A DNA stretch of 64,000 nt from CAZDDB01 sp963843285 (GTDB lineage: Bacteria; Acidobacteriota; HRBIN11; JAKEFK01). Of this stretch, positions 24,097 to 31,868 are shown piece after piece. Position 1 is the stretch's first letter. Every line of letters starts with the position of its first letter. Both the position numbers and the translations under genes were made by a program. The notes below the pieces were generated by a model that was given only the letters and a program-made list of their open reading frames with translations, had not been told where the DNA came from and did no database searches. The stretch is taken from contig CAWJJO010000013.1 of the NCBI GenBank assembly GCA_963843285.1, positions 434,001 to 498,000 on the forward strand, given 5' to 3'.

Positions 24097-25035
24097 TTAC
24101 CGCGCCACCTCGATTCGATTTCGGCCGTAAGCTTTCGCGCGATACAGGGCTTCATCCGCCTTTTGAAGAAGCTCATCCACTGTCGCTGCGGGAATCTGCG
24201 GATACTCGCCGACACCTACACTGGCTGTAATCTTGAGCGGTTGCGAGGCTCCGGAAAATTCGGAGGCTTCAATGGAGGCCCGGATTCGCTCCGCCAGCAG
24301 AAGAGCGCCCTTCAAATCAGTTTGAGGCAAGAGAACGATCAGCTCATCCCCGCCATGGCGGCCAATGATATCGCTTAGTCGGATACTCTTTTCAATCATT
24401 CTGACAATCTGCACCAGCAGAGAGTCACCCACCAGATGCCCGAAACGATCGTTTACCTGCTTGAAGAAATCCACATCAAAAATCGCAAACGAGAGTTCGT
24501 TTCGATGCCGGCGAGAGCGGAAAAATTCGCGTTCAAAAAATTCCATAAAGCGCCGACGATTGGAGATCCCGGTCAATTGATCGATTCCTGTGAGGTCTTG
24601 AAGCTCGGCATTTCGTTTGACCAGCTCATCCTGGAGAAATTTCAGCTTGAGATGTACTTTCACGCGGGCCAGCAGTTCCCCTTCATCGAACGGCTTCATG
24701 ACATAATCGCTGGCTCCCTGTTCGAGCGCTTTGATCTTCAACGTCACATCTTCTTTGGAAGTCAGCATCAGCACGGGAATCTCACGCAATTGAGGACGCT
24801 GAGCTTTTGAATCCAGAAACTTGAAGCCGTCAAACTCAGGCATTACAAGATCACAAATCACCAGATCCACTTTTTGATCGATGAGTACTTTGAGCGCTTC
24901 CAATCCGCCGCGTGCTTCGAGACAGCATTCGGCCAGCCCCGACTCAGTCAGGATCGTTCGTATGTTCTTCCTGATCGCATCGGAATCATCTACTACAAGA
25001 ATCGTGGCTTTTGGTAGCGTTGAAGGTTCCACCAT
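24097..25035 (-). CDS. Response regulator with GGDEF diguanylate cyclase domain (PleD-like)
   Basis: 312 residues. A receiver domain (about 10-125) has the acidic pair in VVDDSD, the phospho-acceptor Asp in LVICDLVMPEFDG and the conserved Lys in MLTSKED. The cyclase domain has the active loop GRHGGDELIVLL (GGDEL, a functional variant of GGDEF) near residue 227, and the upstream RLSD is an RxxD inhibitory site, so product inhibition is likely. It would make c-di-GMP when phosphorylated. It is convergent with the phosphatase gene; no kinase is adjacent. Confidence 0.93.
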   Translation of the reverse strand: MVEPSTLPKATILVVDDSDAIRKNIRTILTESGLAECCLEARGGLEALKVLIDQKVDLVICDLVMPEFDGFKFLDSKAQRPQLREIPVLMLTSKEDVTLKIKALEQGASDYVMKPFDEGELLARVKVHLKLKFLQDELVKRNAELQDLTGIDQLTGISNRRRFMEFFEREFFRSRRHRNELSFAIFDVDFFKQVNDRFGHLVGDSLLVQIVRMIEKSIRLSDIIGRHGGDELIVLLPQTDLKGALLLAERIRASIEASEFSGASQPLKITASVGVGEYPQIPAATVDELLQKADEALYRAKAYGRNRIEVAR

Positions 25036-25066
25036 GTATGTTGCAGCATAAGAATATCACGCCGCC

Positions 25067-25861
25067 TCAAATCTCCTTTAAGATCTTCTTCCACCGTTCC
25101 CATGCGGCATTTCGAGCTTCCCGATTTGCAGGTGTCGCGGTCGAATCTTCCCCAGTGCGCATAAAACCATGGCCGGCGCCATCGTACGTGACAGGTTCAA
25201 ATGTCTTGCCAAGCTGCTTCATGAGATCGGTCGTTGCAGAAAGCGTCGCGTTGATGCGCCCATCGTCCCCTCCGTAAAATCCGTAGACCGGACATTTGAT
25301 ACGCGTGAGATCCTCCTTGGTATGCGTGAAAGTCCCGTAAAACACGAAGGCGGCTTTGAGATCGGAACGGAGTGTTGCAAAACGGAAAGTCGATCCGCCA
25401 CCCCAACAGAACCCGCCCACCGTCAGTTTTCCATTCCCCGCTGGAATTTTGATCGCATAATCCGCAACCGCATTCAAGTCCGACATCACCTGATCGGGTT
25501 TCAGTTTCGAGATCGCCTCCCGCGCTGCATCTTCATTTGCAAAATCGCTTGTCCGTCCGCCGCCGGGTCCAGGACCTGCCAGCAGGTCAGGCGCAATTGC
25601 GATAAAGCCCACTTCTGCCAGTTGATCTGCTACGCCGCGGACCCAATCCGTCAATCCCTTGTTCTCATGAATCACAATTACCACTGTCGCCTTTTCTTTC
25701 ACCTCCGGATACACAACGAAACAATGAATGGAGCGATTTACGTTGCTAACAACAATCCATTCCTGATGCCGCGGTGATTTTTCAAGACGTTGAATCGCGT
25801 CCTGGCCGAATGCCACTGTCATGAGGATCAAAATGATTAGAAATGTGAAGAATGCTTTCAT
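25067..25861 (-). CDS. Exported dienelactone hydrolase family protein
   Basis: 264 residues from the ATG at 25861, which has AAGGAG 6 nt upstream. The N-terminus MKAFFTFLIILILMTVAFGQ is a signal peptide. The alpha/beta hydrolase core shows the DLH nucleophile elbow GGFCWGGG (Cys), the Asp in YGGDDGRIN, the His in GAGHGFMR and the Glu in HENKGL that primes the Cys. DLH-like enzymes open lactones or hydrolyse esters; the true substrate is unknown. A repeat lies in the spacer to the divergent SDR gene. Confidence 0.88.
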   Translation of the reverse strand: MKAFFTFLIILILMTVAFGQDAIQRLEKSPRHQEWIVVSNVNRSIHCFVVYPEVKEKATVVIVIHENKGLTDWVRGVADQLAEVGFIAIAPDLLAGPGPGGGRTSDFANEDAAREAISKLKPDQVMSDLNAVADYAIKIPAGNGKLTVGGFCWGGGSTFRFATLRSDLKAAFVFYGTFTHTKEDLTRIKCPVYGFYGGDDGRINATLSATTDLMKQLGKTFEPVTYDGAGHGFMRTGEDSTATPANREARNAAWERWKKILKEI

Positions 25862-25871
25862 CGATGTCTCC

Positions 25872-25925
25872 TTGGAACGCAGGCTTCCAGCCTGCATTAT
25901 GTACCGCAGGCATCTTGCCTGCAAG
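25872..25925. repeat. GGAACGCAGGC family repeat
   Basis: TTGGAACGCAGGCTTCCAGCCTGCATTATGTACCGCAGGCATCTTGCCTGC, two adjacent hairpins with the same order and spacing as the other copies, between divergent genes. Confidence 0.75.
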
Positions 25926-25958
25926 GAATGATAAACTCTTAGGGCAAGGAGGAATCGC

Positions 25959-26828
25959 ATGAATCTGGTAGTGGGGTCCACCGGTGTTCTTGGCATGGAA
26001 ATCTGCCGTCTGCTTCGTGAGAAAGGAGAAGGTGTGCGTGGTTTGGTAAGACCAACCGCAAATCCGGAAAGAAAAGACGTGCTGCAAAAGCTAGGCGTGG
26101 AATTCGCAGAAGGAGATTTGCGGGACCCGAAGTCTCTTCCAGCTGCTTGCGCGGGAGTAGACACCATTTTTTCTACTGCGACTTCCATCGTTTCTCAACA
26201 GCCGGGCGATTCGCTGATGACAACAGATCGCGATGGTCATCTGGCGTTGATTGATGTCGCCGAAGAAGCGGGTGCCCGCCGCTTTATCTTCATCTCATTT
26301 CCTCCGATGCAGATCACGTATCCACTACAGACTGCGAAACGAGATGTGGAGCATCGACTTAAGAGAAGCAAATTCGATGCGATAATGCTACAGCCGACAT
26401 TTTTTCAGGAAGTCTGGCTGGGCCCGCATCTCGGTTTTGATCCCGTAAACGGCAAAGTGCGCATTTACGGAGCCGGACAAAACAAAATCAGCTGGATCTC
26501 TTTCCGTGATGTCGCCAAATTTGCGCTACTATCTGCGGAGAAAGCGGCAGGCAAGAAAGTCATTCCGCTGGGAGGACCCGAGGCGCTGAGCCCACTGGAA
26601 GTGGTCCGTGTTTTCGAGGAAGTTTGCGGGAAAACACTTCAGGTGGAGCATGTCCCGGAAAAGGCATTGAGAGTACAATATGATTCAGCCACCCATCCGG
26701 TTCAAAAGTCATTCGCCGGACTGATGCTGGGATACTCATTGGGGACAATGATTGCGATGGAAGATGTCCTGCGCGAAATGCCGGTCCAGCTTCAATCCGT
26801 GCGTCAGTACGCCACATCGATTGTCTGA
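25959..26828 (+). CDS. NAD(P)-binding SDR/NmrA-like protein
   Basis: 289 residues. MNLVVGSTGVLGMEICRLLREKG is the nucleotide-binding GxxGxxG strand-turn-helix of atypical/extended short-chain dehydrogenases, followed by RGLVRP, which suggests NADPH preference, and AEGDLRDP. There is no YxxxK catalytic motif at the usual place, as in NmrA-type redox sensors or isoflavone-reductase-like proteins. GGAGG precedes the ATG by 7 nt. The substrate is unknown. Confidence 0.85.
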   Translation: MNLVVGSTGVLGMEICRLLREKGEGVRGLVRPTANPERKDVLQKLGVEFAEGDLRDPKSLPAACAGVDTIFSTATSIVSQQPGDSLMTTDRDGHLALIDVAEEAGARRFIFISFPPMQITYPLQTAKRDVEHRLKRSKFDAIMLQPTFFQEVWLGPHLGFDPVNGKVRIYGAGQNKISWISFRDVAKFALLSAEKAAGKKVIPLGGPEALSPLEVVRVFEEVCGKTLQVEHVPEKALRVQYDSATHPVQKSFAGLMLGYSLGTMIAMEDVLREMPVQLQSVRQYATSIV

Positions 26829-26898
26829 ATCAGATTTCTGTTCTGTGAATTTGCGCCCGCAATCCGGTCGTTCTAGAATGCAGTCCATGCAGCCCTTT

Positions 26899-27777
26899 TT
26901 AGTTACTCCGTTTTGCAAATGCCACTCTGTAAAATTCATAACCGTTGAGCAGTTCCCTGCGTTCGGGAATATACTGTTCCCGGTACTCGAACGCACCTTT
27001 GTCTTCTATGAGGATAAAGCCGAAACGAAGTAAATATGATGGAAGTTCAGAGGGTAAAAATCCAAACGTCCACTGTTCCTTATTTTCTTTTAGATTCTTA
27101 AAAAGTTTTTCTGTCCCGGCAAATGTTTGAGGTTGCTCAACCACTTGTCGGTGAATGTACGTAAATAGAAAGTAAGAGTTGTTTGCAAAATTTTTTACAA
27201 ATTCAAATGTGTTGTCTACGACATCTTGAGACAGATAGTTTGTAACTCCTTCCCAAAGTATTGTTGTCGGCAGATTAAAATCCATCCTCTCTTGGATTGC
27301 CAGGTCTTCTAAACTCTCTTTATTAAAGTCCAGTTGCAGATAACGAATGTTGTTGGATTGCTGCCCAATTGATTTTAGTCTCTCAAGTTTGAACTTAGAA
27401 GTGTCCGGGTGGTCAATTTCTATTACTGAAATAGTTTTCAAAAAATCAAGTCGCAAAGCTCGTGTGTCAAAACCAGCACCTAAAATTAGAAGTTGTTTAA
27501 TGCCGTCTTGAACGGTTTGAAACAATAAGTCGTCAATGTATTTTGTTCTTCCTGTCCCGGAGGATAAAGCACCAGGAGCTTTTTTGTGAATAAATTTTGG
27601 AATCATTGAGCCGATCAATGGAAGTCCTGAAACTTTGGCAGCGGTTTTTAGTCCGCTGCCTAAAAAATGAATGGCATATTCGTCGGTAAATAGTCGTTTG
27701 CCCTTTGGTCGCTGAGTTTCAATGGCTCTGAAAAGCGCCATATACTGTGCAGTTCTGCTTGGAGTATTTGCTTTCAT
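26899..27777 (-). CDS. SAM-dependent methyltransferase, PPM1/LCM-like family
   Basis: 292 residues. SGTGRTKYIDDLL and LLILGAGFDTRALRLDFL (SAM motif I), VIEIDHP and ILWEGVTNYLS match the leucine carboxyl methyltransferase-like family common in bacteria. The usual substrate is a small carboxylic acid or secondary metabolite, undefined here. The gene is visibly more AT-rich than its neighbours and uses AAA, AAT and TTT heavily, which suggests recent acquisition, perhaps from a Bacteroidota-like donor. It stands alone on the minus strand. Confidence 0.87.
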   Translation of the reverse strand: MKANTPSRTAQYMALFRAIETQRPKGKRLFTDEYAIHFLGSGLKTAAKVSGLPLIGSMIPKFIHKKAPGALSSGTGRTKYIDDLLFQTVQDGIKQLLILGAGFDTRALRLDFLKTISVIEIDHPDTSKFKLERLKSIGQQSNNIRYLQLDFNKESLEDLAIQERMDFNLPTTILWEGVTNYLSQDVVDNTFEFVKNFANNSYFLFTYIHRQVVEQPQTFAGTEKLFKNLKENKEQWTFGFLPSELPSYLLRFGFILIEDKGAFEYREQYIPERRELLNGYEFYRVAFAKRSN

Positions 27778-27842
27778 CGTCTTTTTATTTATGTCTGCCC
27801 GTTGTTCATAGGCCTGTTCTCAATGATTGCCGCTGACTCCAT

Positions 27843-27848
27843 TATAAT
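27843..27848 (+). promoter_or_regulatory. TATAAT -10 box 7 nt before NUDIX ATG
   Basis: A perfect TATAAT ends 7 nt before the ATG at 27856, exactly as at 9730-9735. A transcript would start at the A of the ATG. An alternative in-frame ATG at 27847 overlaps the box itself. Confidence 0.55.
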
Positions 27849-27855
27849 GACAGGT

Positions 27856-28383
27856 ATGGATCCGCTCTCTATTTTCCTGGTGCGTTACCAACCTCAAACA
27901 GAAGAGGTTGTAATCTGGGATCAGTTGCGCCTGCGGGTCATCACCTATCTTTGTGATGAATTGCCTCCAAGCGAAAAAATCACGTCCGTGCGGGCGTTAG
28001 TTTGCAACGGCGAGCAAGTACTTGTCGTTCGCGATCCTGAAAGCATTCACATCTTGCCTGGAGGCCGCTGCGAGCCCGGTGAAACTTTGGAGCAGACACT
28101 CCATCGCGAAGTGCTCGAGGAAACCGGATGGCAGATTGATCGACTCCACCTTCTTGGCTTGAAACATTTCCATCATCTCACTCCAAAGCCCAACAACTAT
28201 CTGTATCCATACCCGGATTTTGTGCAGATTATTTATTGTGCTCTTCCCATTCGTTATCTGGCGAATGCACGTCAAATTGATGGCTATGAATTAGAGGCAA
28301 CTTTGACTCCTCTCGCCGAGCTGGACTCGCAGCATTTATCGGCAAATGAGAGGATGTTTCTGAGTGCGGCACTTTCCAGGTGA
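27856..28383 (+). CDS. NUDIX hydrolase
   Basis: 175 residues from MDPLSIFLVRYQPQ. The NUDIX box is complete: GGRCEPGETLEQTLHREV followed by LEETGW (about residues 68-93), so it should cleave a nucleoside diphosphate linked to another group using Mg2+. Family members sanitise oxidised nucleotides or remove cap-like or NAD groups; the specificity loops do not identify one. The upstream region fits a leaderless transcript. A regulator of the XRE type follows on the same strand about 90 bp later. Confidence 0.9.
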   Translation: MDPLSIFLVRYQPQTEEVVIWDQLRLRVITYLCDELPPSEKITSVRALVCNGEQVLVVRDPESIHILPGGRCEPGETLEQTLHREVLEETGWQIDRLHLLGLKHFHHLTPKPNNYLYPYPDFVQIIYCALPIRYLANARQIDGYELEATLTPLAELDSQHLSANERMFLSAALSR

Positions 28384-28474
28384 ACATTACTTCGGAAGTA
28401 GTGGAAGCCGGTTCTTGCGTGGGATACTGTGAAATCCAAAATCTCGGTTGCGGCTTAACTGAACTGTGGAAGCT

Positions 28475-29275
28475 ATGCTGAATCATGATCCAATGAAACC
28501 TGTAGGGGTCTTATTACGCGAATGGCGAGTACGCCGTCATTTGAGCCAGCTCAGCCTTGCCTGTGAAACGGAGATTTCAACCAGGCATCTGAGCTTTTTG
28601 GAGACCGGACGATCTTTGCCGAGCCGCGAAATGGTTTTACGTCTTGCGGAACAGCTTGAGATTCCATTGAGAGAGCGAAATTCATTGCTTGTTGCCGCAG
28701 GTTATGCGCCGATTTTTCAAGAAAGAACGTTGGATGATTCTACGTTTCAGTCGGCCCGTAGAGTGATTGACCTGATTCTGGCGGCACACGAACCGTATCC
28801 TGCACTCGCCGTTGACCGCCACTGGACGCTTGTAGCATCGAATCGAATCATTCCGCTTTTGCTCACCGGGATCGATCCTTCACTTTTGACTCCGCCGATC
28901 AACGTACTTCGGCTTACACTGCATCCAAAAGGGCTTTCCAGTCGCATCCGAAATTTGCCGGAGTGGCGAGGCCATCTTTTCGCGCGTTTGCGCCGCCAAA
29001 TCGAAGTGAGCGCAGACCCGATACTTACCGGCTTGCTAGCTGAACTCATGAACTATCCAATACGGATTGACGAGTCCAAATCTCCAAATGCGGACTATGC
29101 CGGAGTGGCGGTACCACTTCAAATCGCGGTGGAAAAAGGAATTCTTTCCTATCTCAGCACTACAACCATTTTCGGCACACCTGTCGATATCACTTTGTCG
29201 GAGCTTTCACTCGAGACATTCTTTCCGGCCGATGCTTTCACGTTCGATTACTTAAATCGAATGCGGAAGCGTTAG
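28475..29275 (+). CDS. XRE-family regulator with MmyB-like ligand domain
   Basis: 266 residues. A lambda-repressor helix-turn-helix (LLREWRVRRHLSQLSLACETEISTRHLSFLE, about 8-40) is followed by an MmyB-like PAS-type domain with the recurrent phrase YPALAVDRHWTLVASN. In related regulators this pocket binds fatty acyl ligands and the targets are often adjacent dehydrogenases or hydrolases. Its last 4 bases overlap the 3' end of the convergent alpha/beta hydrolase gene. The start could also be ATG 28493; no Shine-Dalgarno sequence decides it. Confidence 0.9.
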   Translation: MLNHDPMKPVGVLLREWRVRRHLSQLSLACETEISTRHLSFLETGRSLPSREMVLRLAEQLEIPLRERNSLLVAAGYAPIFQERTLDDSTFQSARRVIDLILAAHEPYPALAVDRHWTLVASNRIIPLLLTGIDPSLLTPPINVLRLTLHPKGLSSRIRNLPEWRGHLFARLRRQIEVSADPILTGLLAELMNYPIRIDESKSPNADYAGVAVPLQIAVEKGILSYLSTTTIFGTPVDITLSELSLETFFPADAFTFDYLNRMRKR

Positions 29276-30219
29276 CTCTTTATGAACGTTAGAAGATCGT
29301 TGTTCAGGTCATCCATGTGTGTCAGAAACAATCCGTGTGGCGCCCCCTTATATATTTTGAGCCGGCCATTTGTTATGAGCTCTGCGCTTCTTCTGCCGGT
29401 CAATTCGAGCGGAGCCGACAGATCGGCATCACCATGAATGATCAAAGTAGGCAACGTGATTTTTTTCATCTCTGCCCGGAAGTCGGTTTCGCTCATGGCA
29501 ATGTAACAATCGATCAGCGCCTTCAGTGATGTAACAAGACACAAGTTCACTCCCCATTGGATCATCTCCGGAGAAACGGCGATGCTTCCGCTTCCAGCTC
29601 CAAAGAATGCCGATGCTCCGGAAGCAAACCAGCGTGGACAATCCTTTCGGAGCAGGATGCGTTGTTTTTCGAAAAGAGACTGATCCACGCCTGTGGGGTT
29701 GTCAGCGGTTTTCAATAGAAAAGGAGTAGTAGGCGCCAGAAGTACGATTCGAGCAACACGGTGGGCGCCGTGTCGCGACAAGTAGCGGACAATATCACCG
29801 GCCCCCATCGAATGGCTCACTAAAGTGGCATCCCGAAGATCCAGCTGATCCATCACAATGGCAAGATCATCGGCAAGCGTATCGTAATCGTACCCTTGCC
29901 CGGGCTGGCTCGAGCGACCGTGACCACGGCGATCATAAGCGATGCAGCGCAAACCTTGATTGGTCATTTGATTCATCTGGTATTGCCACATATCAGAATT
30001 CAGCGCCCAACTATGTATGAAAACAACCGCTTTGCCGTGACCCCAATCCTTATAAAACAAGAGCGTGCGATCTGTCGTTTCAATCATTGGTATCCCGAAA
30101 ATTCCAGATCTCAGGCTTCTTGTTGCGCCTTCTCCCCGAACCGGGTTCCATCGACTGCTCAACAATCCAGCTCCTATCAAAGCGGATGCTACTGCCTTCA
30201 GAACAGTTCGTCTTTCCAT
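29272..30219 (-). CDS. Exported alpha/beta hydrolase (Tat-type signal)
   Basis: 315 residues. MERRTVLKAVASALIGAGLL is a twin-arginine-like signal (RR followed by a hydrophobic stretch). The mature part is a haloperoxidase/esterase-like alpha/beta hydrolase: HSWALNSDMWQYQM oxyanion region, YDRRGHGRSSQP, nucleophile in VSHSMGAGD, Asp in HGDADLSAP and His in GAPHGLFLTH. It probably hydrolyses an ester or acts as a cofactor-free oxidoreductase outside the cytoplasm. It is tail-to-tail with the XRE regulator gene with a 4-bp overlap. Confidence 0.88.
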   Translation of the reverse strand: MERRTVLKAVASALIGAGLLSSRWNPVRGEGATRSLRSGIFGIPMIETTDRTLLFYKDWGHGKAVVFIHSWALNSDMWQYQMNQMTNQGLRCIAYDRRGHGRSSQPGQGYDYDTLADDLAIVMDQLDLRDATLVSHSMGAGDIVRYLSRHGAHRVARIVLLAPTTPFLLKTADNPTGVDQSLFEKQRILLRKDCPRWFASGASAFFGAGSGSIAVSPEMIQWGVNLCLVTSLKALIDCYIAMSETDFRAEMKKITLPTLIIHGDADLSAPLELTGRRSAELITNGRLKIYKGAPHGLFLTHMDDLNNDLLTFIKS

Positions 30220-30374
30220 GATTTCCTCCTGCAGTATGGATGTTTGCCGAGTTTTTGACTGAAGGCAATTACGTCACAGGTAAACGGCTCTGAAATCTGT
30301 AAAGGAAATGATCGGCGAGCTGAGACTGCTACAAACCGCTTCATGAAACTTTCCGGGCCCCCGGCACGTCTAAG

Positions 30375-30410
30375 TTGACAAGAATATGACCAAAATCCTA
30401 TTATGGTCAT
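30375..30410 (+). promoter_or_regulatory. Sigma-70 promoter with embedded operator dyad
   Basis: TTGACA (30375-30380) and TATTAT (30399-30404) are 18 nt apart. An inverted repeat ATGACC-N13-GGTCAT (30386-30391 and 30405-30410) flanks the -10 box, the usual place for a repressor. The ATG of the peptidase gene is 31 nt further on. Confidence 0.55.
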
Positions 30411-30440
30411 AAGTCAAGAAGGAACTCAGGAGTGAATCGG

Positions 30441-31772
30441 ATGTTCAAAACATCGGCAATTCAGGTGCTTGTTGCGTTTTTGCTCTTTAACCAATGGGGC
30501 TTCAGTCAGCAAACCAAACCACCCTCTCTGGATCGCAGCCAGCAGAAGGCAGTCATAGATGAGGTATCGAAGCTGCTGATCGACAATTACATCTTTCCGG
30601 ATGTAGCTACAAAAATGCAAGAGCTCATTCAGAAAAAACTGAAGGATGGCAGTTACGACAAATTAACCCTCCCCGGTGAGTTTGCAAATGCCGTCTATGA
30701 AGATTTGCTGTCGATCAGCAAAGACAAGCACCTCAATTTCAGGTACGGCCCTCTGGATGCAAAGGAGCGGGCTCACCTCCAGAGTCAAAACGAACAAGAG
30801 GCGAAAGAAGCACGGGATCGAAGAATCGCAACTCTAAAGCAAGACAACTACGGATTCCGAAAAGTCGAAAGGCTGGGCGGGAATACAGGCTATCTGGATT
30901 TCCACTTCTTTGCGATAGCTTCAGAAGGCGGCGAAACTGCGGTTGCAGCCCTGGCATTTCTTGCGAATTGCGACGCGATCATCATTGATTTACGGGAAAA
31001 CGGCGGCGGAGATCCCACTCAGATTCAATTGATTAGCAGCTACTTCTTCCAGGACCCAGTCCATCTAAATGACATCTACACCCGGAGGGAAAACAAGACT
31101 GAGAATTTTTGGACACTTCCCTACGTCCCCGGGAAAAAAATGCCGAACGTGGACCTGTATATTCTCACTAGCGGCCACACCTTCTCGGGTGCAGAAGAAT
31201 TCAGCTACAACATGAAGAATCTGAAACGAGCAACCTTAATCGGAGAAACAACCGGAGGAGGCGCCCACCCGAACGATGTCCTGATCGTGCAAAAAGAATA
31301 CCTGTTGGCGGTCCCTTATGCGCGTGCGATCAATCCGATCACAAAGACAAACTGGGAAGGAACAGGAGTCAAACCGGATATCGAAATACCGGCGAATCAG
31401 GCGTTTGACAAAGCATATCAAATGGCGATCGAAAAACTGTATGAGAAAACATCAGATCCGCAACGAAAACAAGAGCTGGGATGGATCATTGCAGGGCAGA
31501 AGGCAAAGCTAAATCCCGTCCAGTTATCCGAAGAGACATTGAAGAAATACGCTGGAATCTATGAGCAGCGCAAAATCACATTCGAAAACGGTCAGCTTTA
31601 TTATCAACGCACCGGACCAAAATTCAGGCTCGTACCGATGACCGAAACGATATTTGGCCTGGAAGGCATGGACGACTTCCGCCTCGAATTTACGGTAAAG
31701 GATGGGAAAACAACTGAAGTAACCGGACTCTACGACAACGGCGAGCGAGAACCTTCCAAACGAACGGAGTGA
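30441..31772 (+). CDS. Exported S41-family (C-terminal processing/IRBP-like) peptidase
   Basis: 443 residues from ATG 30441, with CAGGAG 8 nt upstream. A signal peptide (MFKTSAIQVLVAFLLFNQWGFSQQ) is followed by the IRBP-like N-terminal helices, then the S41 core: DLRENGGGDPTQ and the nucleophile in TSGHTFSGAEEF. The later GKG lysine motif is GGGAHP here, as in IRBP-like rather than CtpA-like members. The last 80 residues form a DUF3471-like beta domain. It probably degrades proteins or peptides in the periplasm. Confidence 0.9.
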   Translation: MFKTSAIQVLVAFLLFNQWGFSQQTKPPSLDRSQQKAVIDEVSKLLIDNYIFPDVATKMQELIQKKLKDGSYDKLTLPGEFANAVYEDLLSISKDKHLNFRYGPLDAKERAHLQSQNEQEAKEARDRRIATLKQDNYGFRKVERLGGNTGYLDFHFFAIASEGGETAVAALAFLANCDAIIIDLRENGGGDPTQIQLISSYFFQDPVHLNDIYTRRENKTENFWTLPYVPGKKMPNVDLYILTSGHTFSGAEEFSYNMKNLKRATLIGETTGGGAHPNDVLIVQKEYLLAVPYARAINPITKTNWEGTGVKPDIEIPANQAFDKAYQMAIEKLYEKTSDPQRKQELGWIIAGQKAKLNPVQLSEETLKKYAGIYEQRKITFENGQLYYQRTGPKFRLVPMTETIFGLEGMDDFRLEFTVKDGKTTEVTGLYDNGEREPSKRTE

Positions 31773-31808
31773 TGCAGCGCTGACGGGAGACTTGGGAGCA
31801 ATCAGGAT

Positions 31809-31862
31809 TTGCAGGCTGGAAGCCTGCGACCCATAATGCAGGCCGGAGGCCTGCGCTCCAAG
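31809..31862. repeat. GGAGCGCAGGC family repeat (inverted orientation)
   Basis: GCAGGCTGGAAGCCTGCGACCCATAATGCAGGCCGGAGGCCTGCGCTCCA is the reverse complement of the common form. It lies between convergent genes and could serve both as a 3' hairpin. Confidence 0.75.
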
Positions 31863-31868
31863 GCTGCA

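Noticed and set aside
25862..26188. N-terminal extension of the dienelactone hydrolase
   Set aside because: It is antisense to the SDR gene and the repeat; ATG 25861 has a Shine-Dalgarno sequence and begins a signal peptide.
28386..28402. Short dyad TACTTCGGAAGTA before the XRE regulator gene
   Set aside because: Could be an operator or a 3' hairpin of the NUDIX gene, but it is short and placed too far from a clear promoter to annotate.
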